From: Maricaulis sp048270265
GTDB lineage: Bacteria > Pseudomonadota > Alphaproteobacteria > Caulobacterales > Maricaulaceae
Assembly: GCF_048270265.1 (NCBI RefSeq)
Contig: NZ_JBLWTD010000013.1
Span: 21,332 to 85,331, forward strand
Direction: 5' to 3'
Length of the DNA: 64,000 bases
The position numbers and the translations under genes are program-made. Of this stretch, positions 8,442 through 15,077 are shown piece by piece (the stretch's first letter is position 1; every line of letters begins with the position of its first letter). Below the pieces are notes generated by a model that saw only the letters and a program-made list of their open reading frames with translations, made no database searches and was not told where the DNA came from.

Positions 8442-9217
8442 TCCTCTCCCGCATCATCCACCATCTGAAGACCCAGAACTGGACCGCCGTCGGGCTTGAA
8501 TTCCTGATCGTCATTCTTGGCGTTGTGATCGGCTTCCAGGTCACCGAGTGGAACACGCAACGTCAGGCCATCGCACGCGCCGAACTCCTCACCACGCGGC
8601 TGATCGAGGATTTGCGCAATGAACAATGGCGGGTGGAAGGCAATGCGTTTTACTACGCCCAGGTCTCCGACAACGCACAGCGCGCGATTGATGCACTGGA
8701 AGGGCGGCGGTCGGTCGATGACGAGACCCTGGTCATCGAGGCGTTTCGGGCCACCCAGATATTCAGCTTCCCCATCATCAGCACGACCTATGCGGAGCTT
8801 GTCGCAACCGGGACCATCAGTCTCGTCGCCGATGATGCGCTGATGATCGCGGCGGTTGAATACTACGAAAGCGGAGCCGACGTTCTGAGTTTTCAGGATC
8901 GCGACCGGACTTACCGTTCCACTTTTTTCCAACTCGCTGACCGGGCCCTTGTTGAGGCACTTGCCGACAACTGCGCCGAACCGCGCACAATGGGCATTGG
9001 CGATTATGCCGCGCTGCCGGAAATACTCGACTTCCCCTGTGACATCGACGGCCATGACGCGGCGGTCACAGCGCTGGCCGGACGCCTTCGGGGCAATCCC
9101 GCCATCCTGCCGCTGCTCCGCCAACGCGCCGTCGAGACCTTGGTCGAGAGCCGGTCACAAATCTACTGGCGAACCCTGTTCGGGCAAGTCCTTCCACCCG
9201 TGGAGGTGTCCGAATGA
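8438..9217 (+). CDS. Single-pass membrane protein of unknown function, tandem paralogue 1
   Basis: The predicted 259-aa product starts MILSRIIHHLKTQNWTAVGL and continues into one membrane helix (LEFLIVILGVVIGFQ) ending VTEWN; the remainder is a helical, presumably periplasmic domain. This layout (short amphipathic start, one helix, then a Trp-Asn pair) resembles DUF6090-type proteins, but family membership cannot be confirmed here. The ATG overlaps the preceding stop (ATGA), implying translational coupling with the TPR protein. The next gene is a clear paralogue. No enzymatic motif was found. Confidence 0.8.
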   Translation: MILSRIIHHLKTQNWTAVGLEFLIVILGVVIGFQVTEWNTQRQAIARAELLTTRLIEDLRNEQWRVEGNAFYYAQVSDNAQRAIDALEGRRSVDDETLVIEAFRATQIFSFPIISTTYAELVATGTISLVADDALMIAAVEYYESGADVLSFQDRDRTYRSTFFQLADRALVEALADNCAEPRTMGIGDYAALPEILDFPCDIDGHDAAVTALAGRLRGNPAILPLLRQRAVETLVESRSQIYWRTLFGQVLPPVEVSE

Positions 9218-9933
9218 TCCTCGCCCGCATCACCGATGCCTTGCGCGCCCAGAACTGGACCGCCATCGCGCTGGAATTCCTGCTGGTCCTCTCCAGCGTC
9301 GTGCTCGGCTTCCAGGTCACCGCCTGGAATGAAGCGCGCCACGACCGCCAGGAAGCGACGCTGATGGTCGCGCGTGTCGCTGACGAGCTGGAGCAATCAC
9401 TGCAACTGGTCGAGGCTGAGCTTCCCGTAGCCGAAACACTCGTCGAGGCAACCGGCCGGGCCCACACCCTGCTGATCTCCGGCGCGCTCGATGAGAGCAA
9501 CCGGACCGAATTCGAGAACAGTTTTTCGGCCGCAATCACGATGGCCGAAGTGCGGCTCCACAAGTCCGCACTCGAAGTATTCCAGAATTCAGGCGCGGCG
9601 AATTCAGGCACTCCGGCGGACTTGCGGCTGGCGATCGCGCGGTATTATGAATTCGTGCTGATCGAACGGGAGCAGGACCTGCTCCTGCTGTCCGACTTCA
9701 CCGTGCTGGCCGGCGATCTGTTCGACCAGATTGATGTCGATACCGACTATTTTTCGACCGGCCACATCCGCGGTGACCTGGCGCCACTCAATGACAATCC
9801 CGCGCTGGCGCGCACCCTGCTGCAGATCAATCTGCGGCAGCAGGTTCAAGTCTACCGCCTCGAAGCCATCCGCGACGAAATCCTGGCATTGCGCGATCTG
9901 ATCGCGGCAGAGGCTGGCGGTGGGGATGGGTAA
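9214..9933 (+). CDS. Single-pass membrane protein of unknown function, tandem paralogue 2
   Basis: The 239-aa product begins MILARITDALRAQNWTAIAL and then EFLLVLSSVVLGFQVTAWNE. The first 45 residues share the pattern ILxRI-x7-QNWTA-x2-LEFL with the upstream gene, while the C-terminal domains have diverged. One N-terminal membrane helix and a helix-rich soluble domain (VADELEQSLQLVEAELPVAE and onward) are evident. The start overlaps the previous stop (ATGA). It ends the three-gene coupled set that starts at 6612. The function is unknown; a small envelope complex with the TolB-like/TPR protein is an inference from the coupling. Confidence 0.8.
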   Translation: MILARITDALRAQNWTAIALEFLLVLSSVVLGFQVTAWNEARHDRQEATLMVARVADELEQSLQLVEAELPVAETLVEATGRAHTLLISGALDESNRTEFENSFSAAITMAEVRLHKSALEVFQNSGAANSGTPADLRLAIARYYEFVLIEREQDLLLLSDFTVLAGDLFDQIDVDTDYFSTGHIRGDLAPLNDNPALARTLLQINLRQQVQVYRLEAIRDEILALRDLIAAEAGGGDG

Positions 9934-9960
9934 GACCCGTCGAAGGTGGGGTGCCCCGCA

Positions 9961-10659
9961 TCACACCAGCCCGCCCCGCTGCACCCCGTCACCCGGCTCG
10001 GTCAGCCATTCGCCCTCGCTGCGGACATTGCCGACCGCCTTGTTGGCCTCATGGATGGTAATCGCCTCCGACGGCGCGCCCTTGAGGATGAGCTCGATAT
10101 CGGCGGTGTGGGGTTCCAGCCAGGGCTGGCAATCCTCCGGCCGCAACATGACCGGCATGCGGTTATGGACGCGCTTCATCGCCTCATTGGCCGGGATGGT
10201 CAGAATGGTGAAACTGTCGATCACTGCGCCCTCGATTTCGGCCCGGTCCCACAGCCCGGCCATGCCGAACCAGTCCGTGTCCTTCATCCCGATAAACCAG
10301 GGCTGTTTGGCACCCTTCTCGCCGGTCCATTCGTAGAATCCGACCGCCGGCACGATGCAGTGATGGCGGCGGAAGGCATGGCGGAAACTGGGCAGATCGG
10401 CCGCGGTTTCGGCCTTGGCGTTGAAGGTGGAATATTTCATCTCGCTCAAGGGCTTGTGCCAGAAATGCGGCACCAGACCCCAGCGCGCCATCGCCATCTC
10501 ATTGCCGATTTCCTCATCGGTGCGCTGACGGATGATCGGCGCGAGCTGGGTCGGGGCGACATTCCAGCGCGGCTCGAGATTGGTCGCCGCCTGCCGGAGC
10601 TTGAACGTCTCCTGCAGGATCCACCACTGCAGCTTGCCGATGGCATAACGTCCACACAT
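9961..10659 (-). CDS. yedK: SRAP-domain abasic-site processing protein (YedK/HMCES family)
   Basis: The protein has 232 aa, the normal family size. Cys2 (MCGRYAI) is the invariant residue that forms a thiazolidine crosslink with abasic sites in single-stranded DNA. The other signature motifs are present: NVAPTQ, ARWGLVP, NAKAETA, GFYEW (catalytic Glu) and HNRMPVML (catalytic His). It shields abasic sites at replication forks from strand breakage. The gene is on its own and convergent with the tandem membrane-protein genes. It lies near the SOS mutagenesis operon, but no LexA box was seen in front of it. Confidence 0.95.
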   Translation of the reverse strand: MCGRYAIGKLQWWILQETFKLRQAATNLEPRWNVAPTQLAPIIRQRTDEEIGNEMAMARWGLVPHFWHKPLSEMKYSTFNAKAETAADLPSFRHAFRRHHCIVPAVGFYEWTGEKGAKQPWFIGMKDTDWFGMAGLWDRAEIEGAVIDSFTILTIPANEAMKRVHNRMPVMLRPEDCQPWLEPHTADIELILKGAPSEAITIHEANKAVGNVRSEGEWLTEPGDGVQRGGLV

Positions 10660-10695
10660 GGGGAGAGGTTAGCCGAAATCAGGGCCGCCTTGCCA

Positions 10696-11427
10696 TCATT
10701 GTGCAGGTCTGACTGACAGGGCGTAATCGATATAGAGGGAGAGTTCCATGGCACCGGCCCGTTGCCAGTGAACGCCGCCTTCAAGCCCTGAAACCTCGAT
10801 GGTGAAATCATCTCCGAAGGCAGCGGCGGTGCGGTGAGCATCGGCGGCAATGGCGGCAATGATCTCGTCACGATAGCGCGCCGGGCCACCGGTGACCGTC
10901 AATTCCCAGTCATTCGTGTTGAGCATTTCGGTGCGCCCGACCACCCGCGTATTTTCGATGAAATCATTGATCCGCGCCGTGGTGGCATCCACCGTATCCT
11001 CCGGCGAAATCGCCGTTGTGGCCATAATCACCACTTCACTGGTATCGGTGCGGCCGCGCCCGGTCCCGATCGGCAATGAATCGATCATCGTCTCGTCGAA
11101 ATCGACAATCAACTGGTCGCCGATATCATTGCGGTCCACCAAAAGGCCGATTGCGACATTGGAACTCTGCCGTCCCGCCCGGACCAGATTGCGCAGCGTG
11201 TCACGCAATTCCCGCAGGCGCTGCGCCTCTTCCCGGGTATCGCAGACGACACGCACCCGGACCGAAATCGCGTCCGCCCGGCGCTCAAGCCGGACACTGG
11301 GCACAAAATCACTTTCATAATCGGCCATCCGCGACCCGGTCACGACGATCACGTCATCGCTCTGCAGGGCAAAGCCCGGTGCGGTGAGGGCAAAGGCCAT
11401 GACGATGGCCGACAGACATGCGCGCAT
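10696..11427 (-). CDS. Secreted SIMPL-like (DUF541-type) protein
   Basis: The ATG at 11427 has a strong GGGGGAAG ribosome binding site and gives a signal peptide, MRACLSAIVMAFALTAPGFA. An upstream in-frame ATG at 11475 would bury that peptide. The mature part of about 220 aa has a central segment and a C-terminal segment with YRDEIIAAIAADAHRTAAAF, then DFTIEVSGLEG and a final MELSLYIDYAL strand. This resembles the A-rich helix plus closing strand of SIMPL/DUF541 periplasmic proteins. The near-N-terminal DDVIVVTGSRM looks like a TonB-box-like start, but there is no receptor plug or barrel. The exact function is unknown. Confidence 0.5.
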   Translation of the reverse strand: MRACLSAIVMAFALTAPGFALQSDDVIVVTGSRMADYESDFVPSVRLERRADAISVRVRVVCDTREEAQRLRELRDTLRNLVRAGRQSSNVAIGLLVDRNDIGDQLIVDFDETMIDSLPIGTGRGRTDTSEVVIMATTAISPEDTVDATTARINDFIENTRVVGRTEMLNTNDWELTVTGGPARYRDEIIAAIAADAHRTAAAFGDDFTIEVSGLEGGVHWQRAGAMELSLYIDYALSVRPAQ

Positions 11428-11889
11428 TGTTTCTTCCCCCAACTCAAGAGCGATCAGGCTAGCCGATATTTCCACACCAGGCCAGCCAGCACAAAATCCG
11501 CCACGGCGCCGCCGCCTGGCGTTATTCGGGAATACGGGCGGGCCAAAAGACCCGGATTTTTTTAGCGCTTTAACTTGGAGAGAGCCTCATGGCCCGCCCG
11601 TACGCGGTGGTGTCGGCCCTTACCAACGGGCAATCTTACCCTCGAACACATCCGGAGCCGGCGGAGAAGCACAGGATATCATTTCAGCCTGCTGTCATGT
11701 CTGCCGGTTACCCGTATCAGCCCACCCTGGCTCTGGTTCCGCTGGACCGGTCGTCACCCGATCCTCACCATCCCCTAGGGACACCGCACCCCACCCACGT
11801 CACCGAACGGTCCGGAACGCCCCGTTGCGGGAGGAGATGCGTGGAGTATGCGCCAGGCCTGGAGGGAGAGGATAAGTTGGGTTTTTATC

Positions 11890-11971
11890 GTCATCCCGAC
11901 GAAAGTCGGGACCTCGATGGACCGGGCTCCGCGCTTGCCACGCCGGGGTCCTGACTGGCGTCAGGATGATG
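11890..11971 (+). repeat. Intergenic palindromic repeat, copy D (divergent type)
   Basis: The unit starts GTCATCCCGAC and has a perfect hairpin, CCCGAC (11895-11900), GAAA, GTCGGG (11905-11910). Its left edge CGTCATCC pairs 7 of 8 with GGATGATG at 11964-11971. It shares the GTCATCCC start with the other copies but has a different core, so it is either a related or an independent repeat family. Confidence 0.5.
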
Positions 11972-12054
11972 TGGGCCAATTGCTGAAGGGCGGGGATAAA
12001 CCGCTGTCCTGGCCAGCGCCGCGCCCGTCATCATCACCCCAAAAACCAAATCCT

Positions 12055-12103
12055 GTCATCCCTGACGGATGCCCCGCGCATGCGGGGCGCAGATCAGGGA
12101 CCC
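12055..12103 (+). repeat. Intergenic palindromic repeat, copy B
   Basis: The unit reads GTCATCCCTGACGGATGCCC and continues to GCAGATCAGGGACCC. The inner hairpin is GCCCCGC (12071-12077), GCAT, GCGGGGC (12082-12088); an outer pairing joins TCCCTGA (12059-12065) with TCAGGGA (12094-12100). It is nearly identical to copy A at 467-513. Confidence 0.75.
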
Positions 12104-12187
12104 AGAACCACCAAGGTTAAATGACTCAGGCTCTGCGGGAAAAAGGCGGCCGACCGAACAGGCAGCGGCTCACCCGACGGGCGTCTG

Positions 12188-12242
12188 GGTCCCTGATCTC
12201 CGCCCGGACCGCTGACGCGTCCGGGCATCCGTCAGGGATGAC
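12188..12242 (-). repeat. Intergenic palindromic repeat, copy C, inverted to copy B
   Basis: Read on the reverse strand, this unit starts GTCATCCCTGACGGATGCCC and ends GAGATCAGGGACC, like copies A and B, but its inner hairpin arm is changed to CCGGACGCG/GCGGTCCGG-type sequence. With copy B it forms a large inverted pair of about 190 bp, facing arms GGGACCCAG (12097-12105) and CTGGGTCCC (12185-12193). Confidence 0.75.
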
Positions 12243-12311
12243 AATTGGTGTTGGCTTGTGGGTATTTGGGTAGGCGGCGGGAAGTCGCCCCACACCCCAC
12301 CGATTCACCCC

Positions 12312-12349
12312 TTGACTCTCCGCCCCCCTGACCGGAACATAAGCAGAAC
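12312..12349 (+). promoter_or_regulatory. LexA (SOS) box and promoter of the imuAB-dnaE2 operon
   Basis: GAAC (12335-12338), seven bases, GAAC (12346-12349) is the alphaproteobacterial LexA direct-repeat box (GTTC-N7-GTTC on the other strand). A -35-like TTGACT (12312-12317) lies 17 bp upstream of the box, so LexA would sit over the -10 region. It is 19 bases ahead of the imuA ATG. The match to the established consensus is exact. Confidence 0.85.
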
Positions 12350-12368
12350 ATTCAACAGAGGCCATGAC

Positions 12369-13163
12369 ATGCCAACTGCGCCGCGTGCCCGAACAGGGCG
12401 GCCGCAGCTCGAGGAGCTGCGACGCCAGATCCAGGCGATTGAAACGCCGATGACCGGTCCCGTCCTGACGGGGCAGGACGCGCTGGTGCTTGGCCAGAAT
12501 GCGCTGGTGCTGTCGCCGGGCCTGCATGAGGTCTGCCCGGCGAGCTATCTCGACACGCCCGCCGCGCTGGCCTTCCAGATCGGCATGCTCGGCCAGGGTC
12601 TGGCCGAACAGGACAGGCTTCGCCCCGTGATCTGGGTGCGCCCGGCGGGCCAACGCGCCCATGATTTCGGCCGTCCCTATCCGCTCGCCCTGGCCCGTTG
12701 GGGGCTGGCGCCGGAACGGGTCCTGCTGGTCGAGGCGCGCGATGCGACCGACGTGCTGTGGGCAATGGAGGAAGGGCTCAATGCCGGTGCGCTGGTGATC
12801 GGCGAGATCGGGGCCTCGGCCCGCTATGATCTCACCGCCTCGCGCCGCCTGCACCGTTCGGCCCAGGCCGGAGGCGCGCGCGCGCTCGTCTTGCGCGGTC
12901 ATCAAGATATCCAGCCCAGCGCGGCCCTGACCCGCTGGCGATTATCCGCCCTGCCGTCACCGGACCGGCCATGGCGCGGGGCGACAGGCCTGCCGGGATT
13001 GGGAGCGCCGCGCTTTTGCGCCGTGCTCGAACGGGTCCGGGGCGGCCCGCCGAAAACATTTGAGATCGAGTGGAAAAATGCGGCGTTTCATGTCCTTGAG
13101 CCTGCCGAGATGGCCCGTCGAACGGCGCAGCCTGCGCCCCAATTCGACCGCCTCGCCGTCTGA
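12369..13163 (+). CDS. imuA: SOS mutasome accessory protein ImuA
   Basis: This 264-aa RecA-like protein belongs to the ImuA/SulA-like family found in front of imuB-dnaE2. It reads GQDALVLGQNALVLSPGLHEV in the N-terminal part, LRPVIWVRPAGQRAHDFGRPYP and RWGLAPERVLLVEARDATDVLWAMEEGL in the core, and RWRLSALPSP near the end, all family hallmarks. ImuA supports ImuB-DnaE2 translesion synthesis, causing induced mutagenesis. The ATG at 12369 follows the LexA box directly and fits the family start. Its 3' end overlaps imuB by 86 bp. Confidence 0.93.
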   Translation: MPTAPRARTGRPQLEELRRQIQAIETPMTGPVLTGQDALVLGQNALVLSPGLHEVCPASYLDTPAALAFQIGMLGQGLAEQDRLRPVIWVRPAGQRAHDFGRPYPLALARWGLAPERVLLVEARDATDVLWAMEEGLNAGALVIGEIGASARYDLTASRRLHRSAQAGGARALVLRGHQDIQPSAALTRWRLSALPSPDRPWRGATGLPGLGAPRFCAVLERVRGGPPKTFEIEWKNAAFHVLEPAEMARRTAQPAPQFDRLAV

Positions 13164-14673
13164 TGCGCCCGGGCTCCCCTTCGCCCTGGTTCACACCTCA
13201 ACCGGTGGCGAGCGGCTCTATGCCCTCAATCATGAGGCGGCGCGGCTGGGCTTGCGGCGTGGCCAGGCCCTGGCCGATGCCAAGGCGCTGGAACCGGGCC
13301 TGCGCATTGCGCCCTTCGCGCCCGATGCTGACCGGCGCCTGCTCGGTGCCTTTGCCCGCTGGTGCGGCCGCTGGTCACCCTGGACCGCGCCCGATCCCGG
13401 CGAACCGGGAGAGGATGGCGTGATGGTCGATATCTCCGGCTGTGCGCATCTGTTCGGCGGTGAGGAGGCACTGGTCAGCGCCGCCCTGCAGGCCGTGCGC
13501 GGTCAGGGCCTCACCGCCCATGCTGCCATCGCCCCGACCATCGGTCTCGCCTGGGGTCTGGCGCGCTTTCCGGCCCGGCGCGCGGCCACGGGCTGGCTGA
13601 TCGCCCATGATGTGCCGGCCAGCCTGCATGCCCTGCCCGTCGAGGGCCTGCGCATTGGCGAAACGGCGGCGCGCCTGCGCCGCTTCGGGCTCAAACGCGT
13701 CGGCGATATTGCCGGCCTGCCGCGCGCCAATCTGGCGCGGCGTTTCGGCCCCGATCTGGTGCGCCGCCTCGACCAGGCCCGCGGCCAGGAAGACGAGACC
13801 CTCAATCCGCTGCAGCCGAAAACCCCGTTTCGCGCCCGCAGGCGCTTTGCCGAGGCCCTGCTCCTGCTGAAGGGGATCAAACAGGGTGTGCGCGAGACCG
13901 CCGAAACGCTGTGCGCCCATCTCGAGAGCGAGGGCCGCGGCCTGCGCCGGGCCGAGCTCAATCTTTTCCGCGTCGACGGCAAGATCCATCTCCTGATCAT
14001 CGGCACCGCCGCCCCGGTCCGCGATGCGGCCCATATCGCCCGCCTGTTCAATGAAAAGCTCGACCGCGCCGAGATCGATATCGGCTTCGGCATCGATGTC
14101 ATCGAACTCAATGCCACCGCTACTGCCCCCCTGTCGGGCCGGCAGTCCGGACTGACCGGTGATGCCAGCCTTGATGATAACCGCCTGGATGCCGAGGATT
14201 TCGCCCGCCTGACCGACCGGCTCAGCGTCCGCCTCGGCGAGGCCCGCGTCAAACGCGCCGCCCGCCGCGACAGCCATATCCCCGAACGCGCCGCCGGCTG
14301 GAGCGGCGAGGCCAATCCCGCCGGTGCCGCCCTGATGCTGCGCGAAGCGGGCGGCCAGCACGCCTTCCTGCTGACGCCGGAACGCCCCCTGCTCATCCTC
14401 GCCCGTCCGGAACCGGCCGAGGCCGTGGCCGAGATTCCCGACGGCCCGCCGCGCAGTTTCGTCTGGCGCCGCACCCGCCACCAGGTCCGCCAGGCCGAGG
14501 GGCCCGAACGCCTCGCCCCGGAATGGTGGCGCCCTGAAAGCCGCGCCAGCCCGAAGACGCGCGATTACTTTCGCATCGAGACAATCGAGGGCCGCCGCTT
14601 CTGGCTCTATCGCGACGGGCTCCACGGCCCGGAAACCCGTAACCCCCAATGGTTTGTCCACGGAGCATCATGA
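13078..14673 (+). CDS. imuB: Y-family-like, catalytically inactive mutasome protein ImuB
   Basis: The 531-aa protein begins MRRFMSLSLPRWPVERR, the usual ImuB opening. It has the Y-family polymerase-like layout: fingers/palm (VDISGCAHLFGGEEAL, HAAIAPTIGLAWGLARF), helix-hairpin-helix (LRRFGLKRVGDIAGLPRANL) and little-finger region. The acidic active-site residues of true Y-family polymerases are absent at the N-terminus, as expected of ImuB, which is a non-catalytic bridge linking the beta clamp and DnaE2. The long overlap with imuA implies coupled translation. An ATG at 13090 is an alternative start. Confidence 0.95.
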   Translation: MRRFMSLSLPRWPVERRSLRPNSTASPSDAPGLPFALVHTSTGGERLYALNHEAARLGLRRGQALADAKALEPGLRIAPFAPDADRRLLGAFARWCGRWSPWTAPDPGEPGEDGVMVDISGCAHLFGGEEALVSAALQAVRGQGLTAHAAIAPTIGLAWGLARFPARRAATGWLIAHDVPASLHALPVEGLRIGETAARLRRFGLKRVGDIAGLPRANLARRFGPDLVRRLDQARGQEDETLNPLQPKTPFRARRRFAEALLLLKGIKQGVRETAETLCAHLESEGRGLRRAELNLFRVDGKIHLLIIGTAAPVRDAAHIARLFNEKLDRAEIDIGFGIDVIELNATATAPLSGRQSGLTGDASLDDNRLDAEDFARLTDRLSVRLGEARVKRAARRDSHIPERAAGWSGEANPAGAALMLREAGGQHAFLLTPERPLLILARPEPAEAVAEIPDGPPRSFVWRRTRHQVRQAEGPERLAPEWWRPESRASPKTRDYFRIETIEGRRFWLYRDGLHGPETRNPQWFVHGAS

Positions 14674-15077
14674 TGGAAATGACCCAAGCAACTCTCACCG
14701 CCACCGAGATCGCCCGCCGTCATCGCAAGACCATGCCGCTGGCCGCCAGGATTCTCTGGCAACGCCTGCGCTCCGGCCGGATTGCCGGCCATAAATTCCG
14801 GCGCCAGCACCCGATCAGCGGCTATATCGTCGATTTCGCCTGTGTGCAGCACAAGCTGGTGATCGAGCTTGAGACCGGCCCACGCCCGACCGGCGAAGCG
14901 TTGCAGCGTGACCGCCGGCGCATGCTTGATCTGATGCATGAGGACTGGACCGTGTTGCGGCTGGCCGAGTCCGATATCTTCAACCGGCTCGAACAGGTGA
15001 TCGCCACCATCGCCCGGCATCTGCCTGCGGAGTCCGGTCGCCAGACCGCAACCGCTCACGCCGGGCAGCACGTGTGA
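14670..15077 (+). CDS. DUF559 endonuclease-like protein inserted in the SOS operon
   Basis: The 135-aa product matches the DUF559 pattern: MPLAARILWQRLRSGRIAGHKFRRQHPISGYIVDFACVQHKLVIELE, and a C-terminal VLRLAESDIFNRLEQVIATI. DUF559 proteins have a PD-(D/E)XK/Vsr-like fold. The Asp of VDF and the Glu of IELE are present, but the usual D-G-x-x-H after that Glu is changed to TGPRPTG, so activity is uncertain. It overlaps imuB by 4 bases (ATGA) and dnaE2 by 4 bases (GTGA), so it is translated as part of the mutasome operon. Its role there is unknown. Confidence 0.85.
   Translation: MMEMTQATLTATEIARRHRKTMPLAARILWQRLRSGRIAGHKFRRQHPISGYIVDFACVQHKLVIELETGPRPTGEALQRDRRRMLDLMHEDWTVLRLAESDIFNRLEQVIATIARHLPAESGRQTATAHAGQHV

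Larger units (their letters stand above)
11428..12311. other. Non-coding region with repeat cluster, no supported gene
   Basis: About 880 bp lie between the SIMPL-like gene and the imuA promoter. Reading frames here lack the strong third-position GC bias of neighbouring genes and match no family I recognise. The right half (11890-12242) holds three palindromic repeat units listed separately. The left half (11480-11870) has no recognisable tRNA, SRP RNA, 6S RNA or tmRNA signature. An unlisted small RNA cannot be excluded. Confidence 0.6.

Noticed and set aside
11589..11954. Open frame with GGAGAGAG ahead of its ATG in the repeat-rich intergenic region
   Set aside because: Codon use lacks the strong third-position GC bias of real genes here, the product matches no family I know, and its 3' part runs into repeat copy D.
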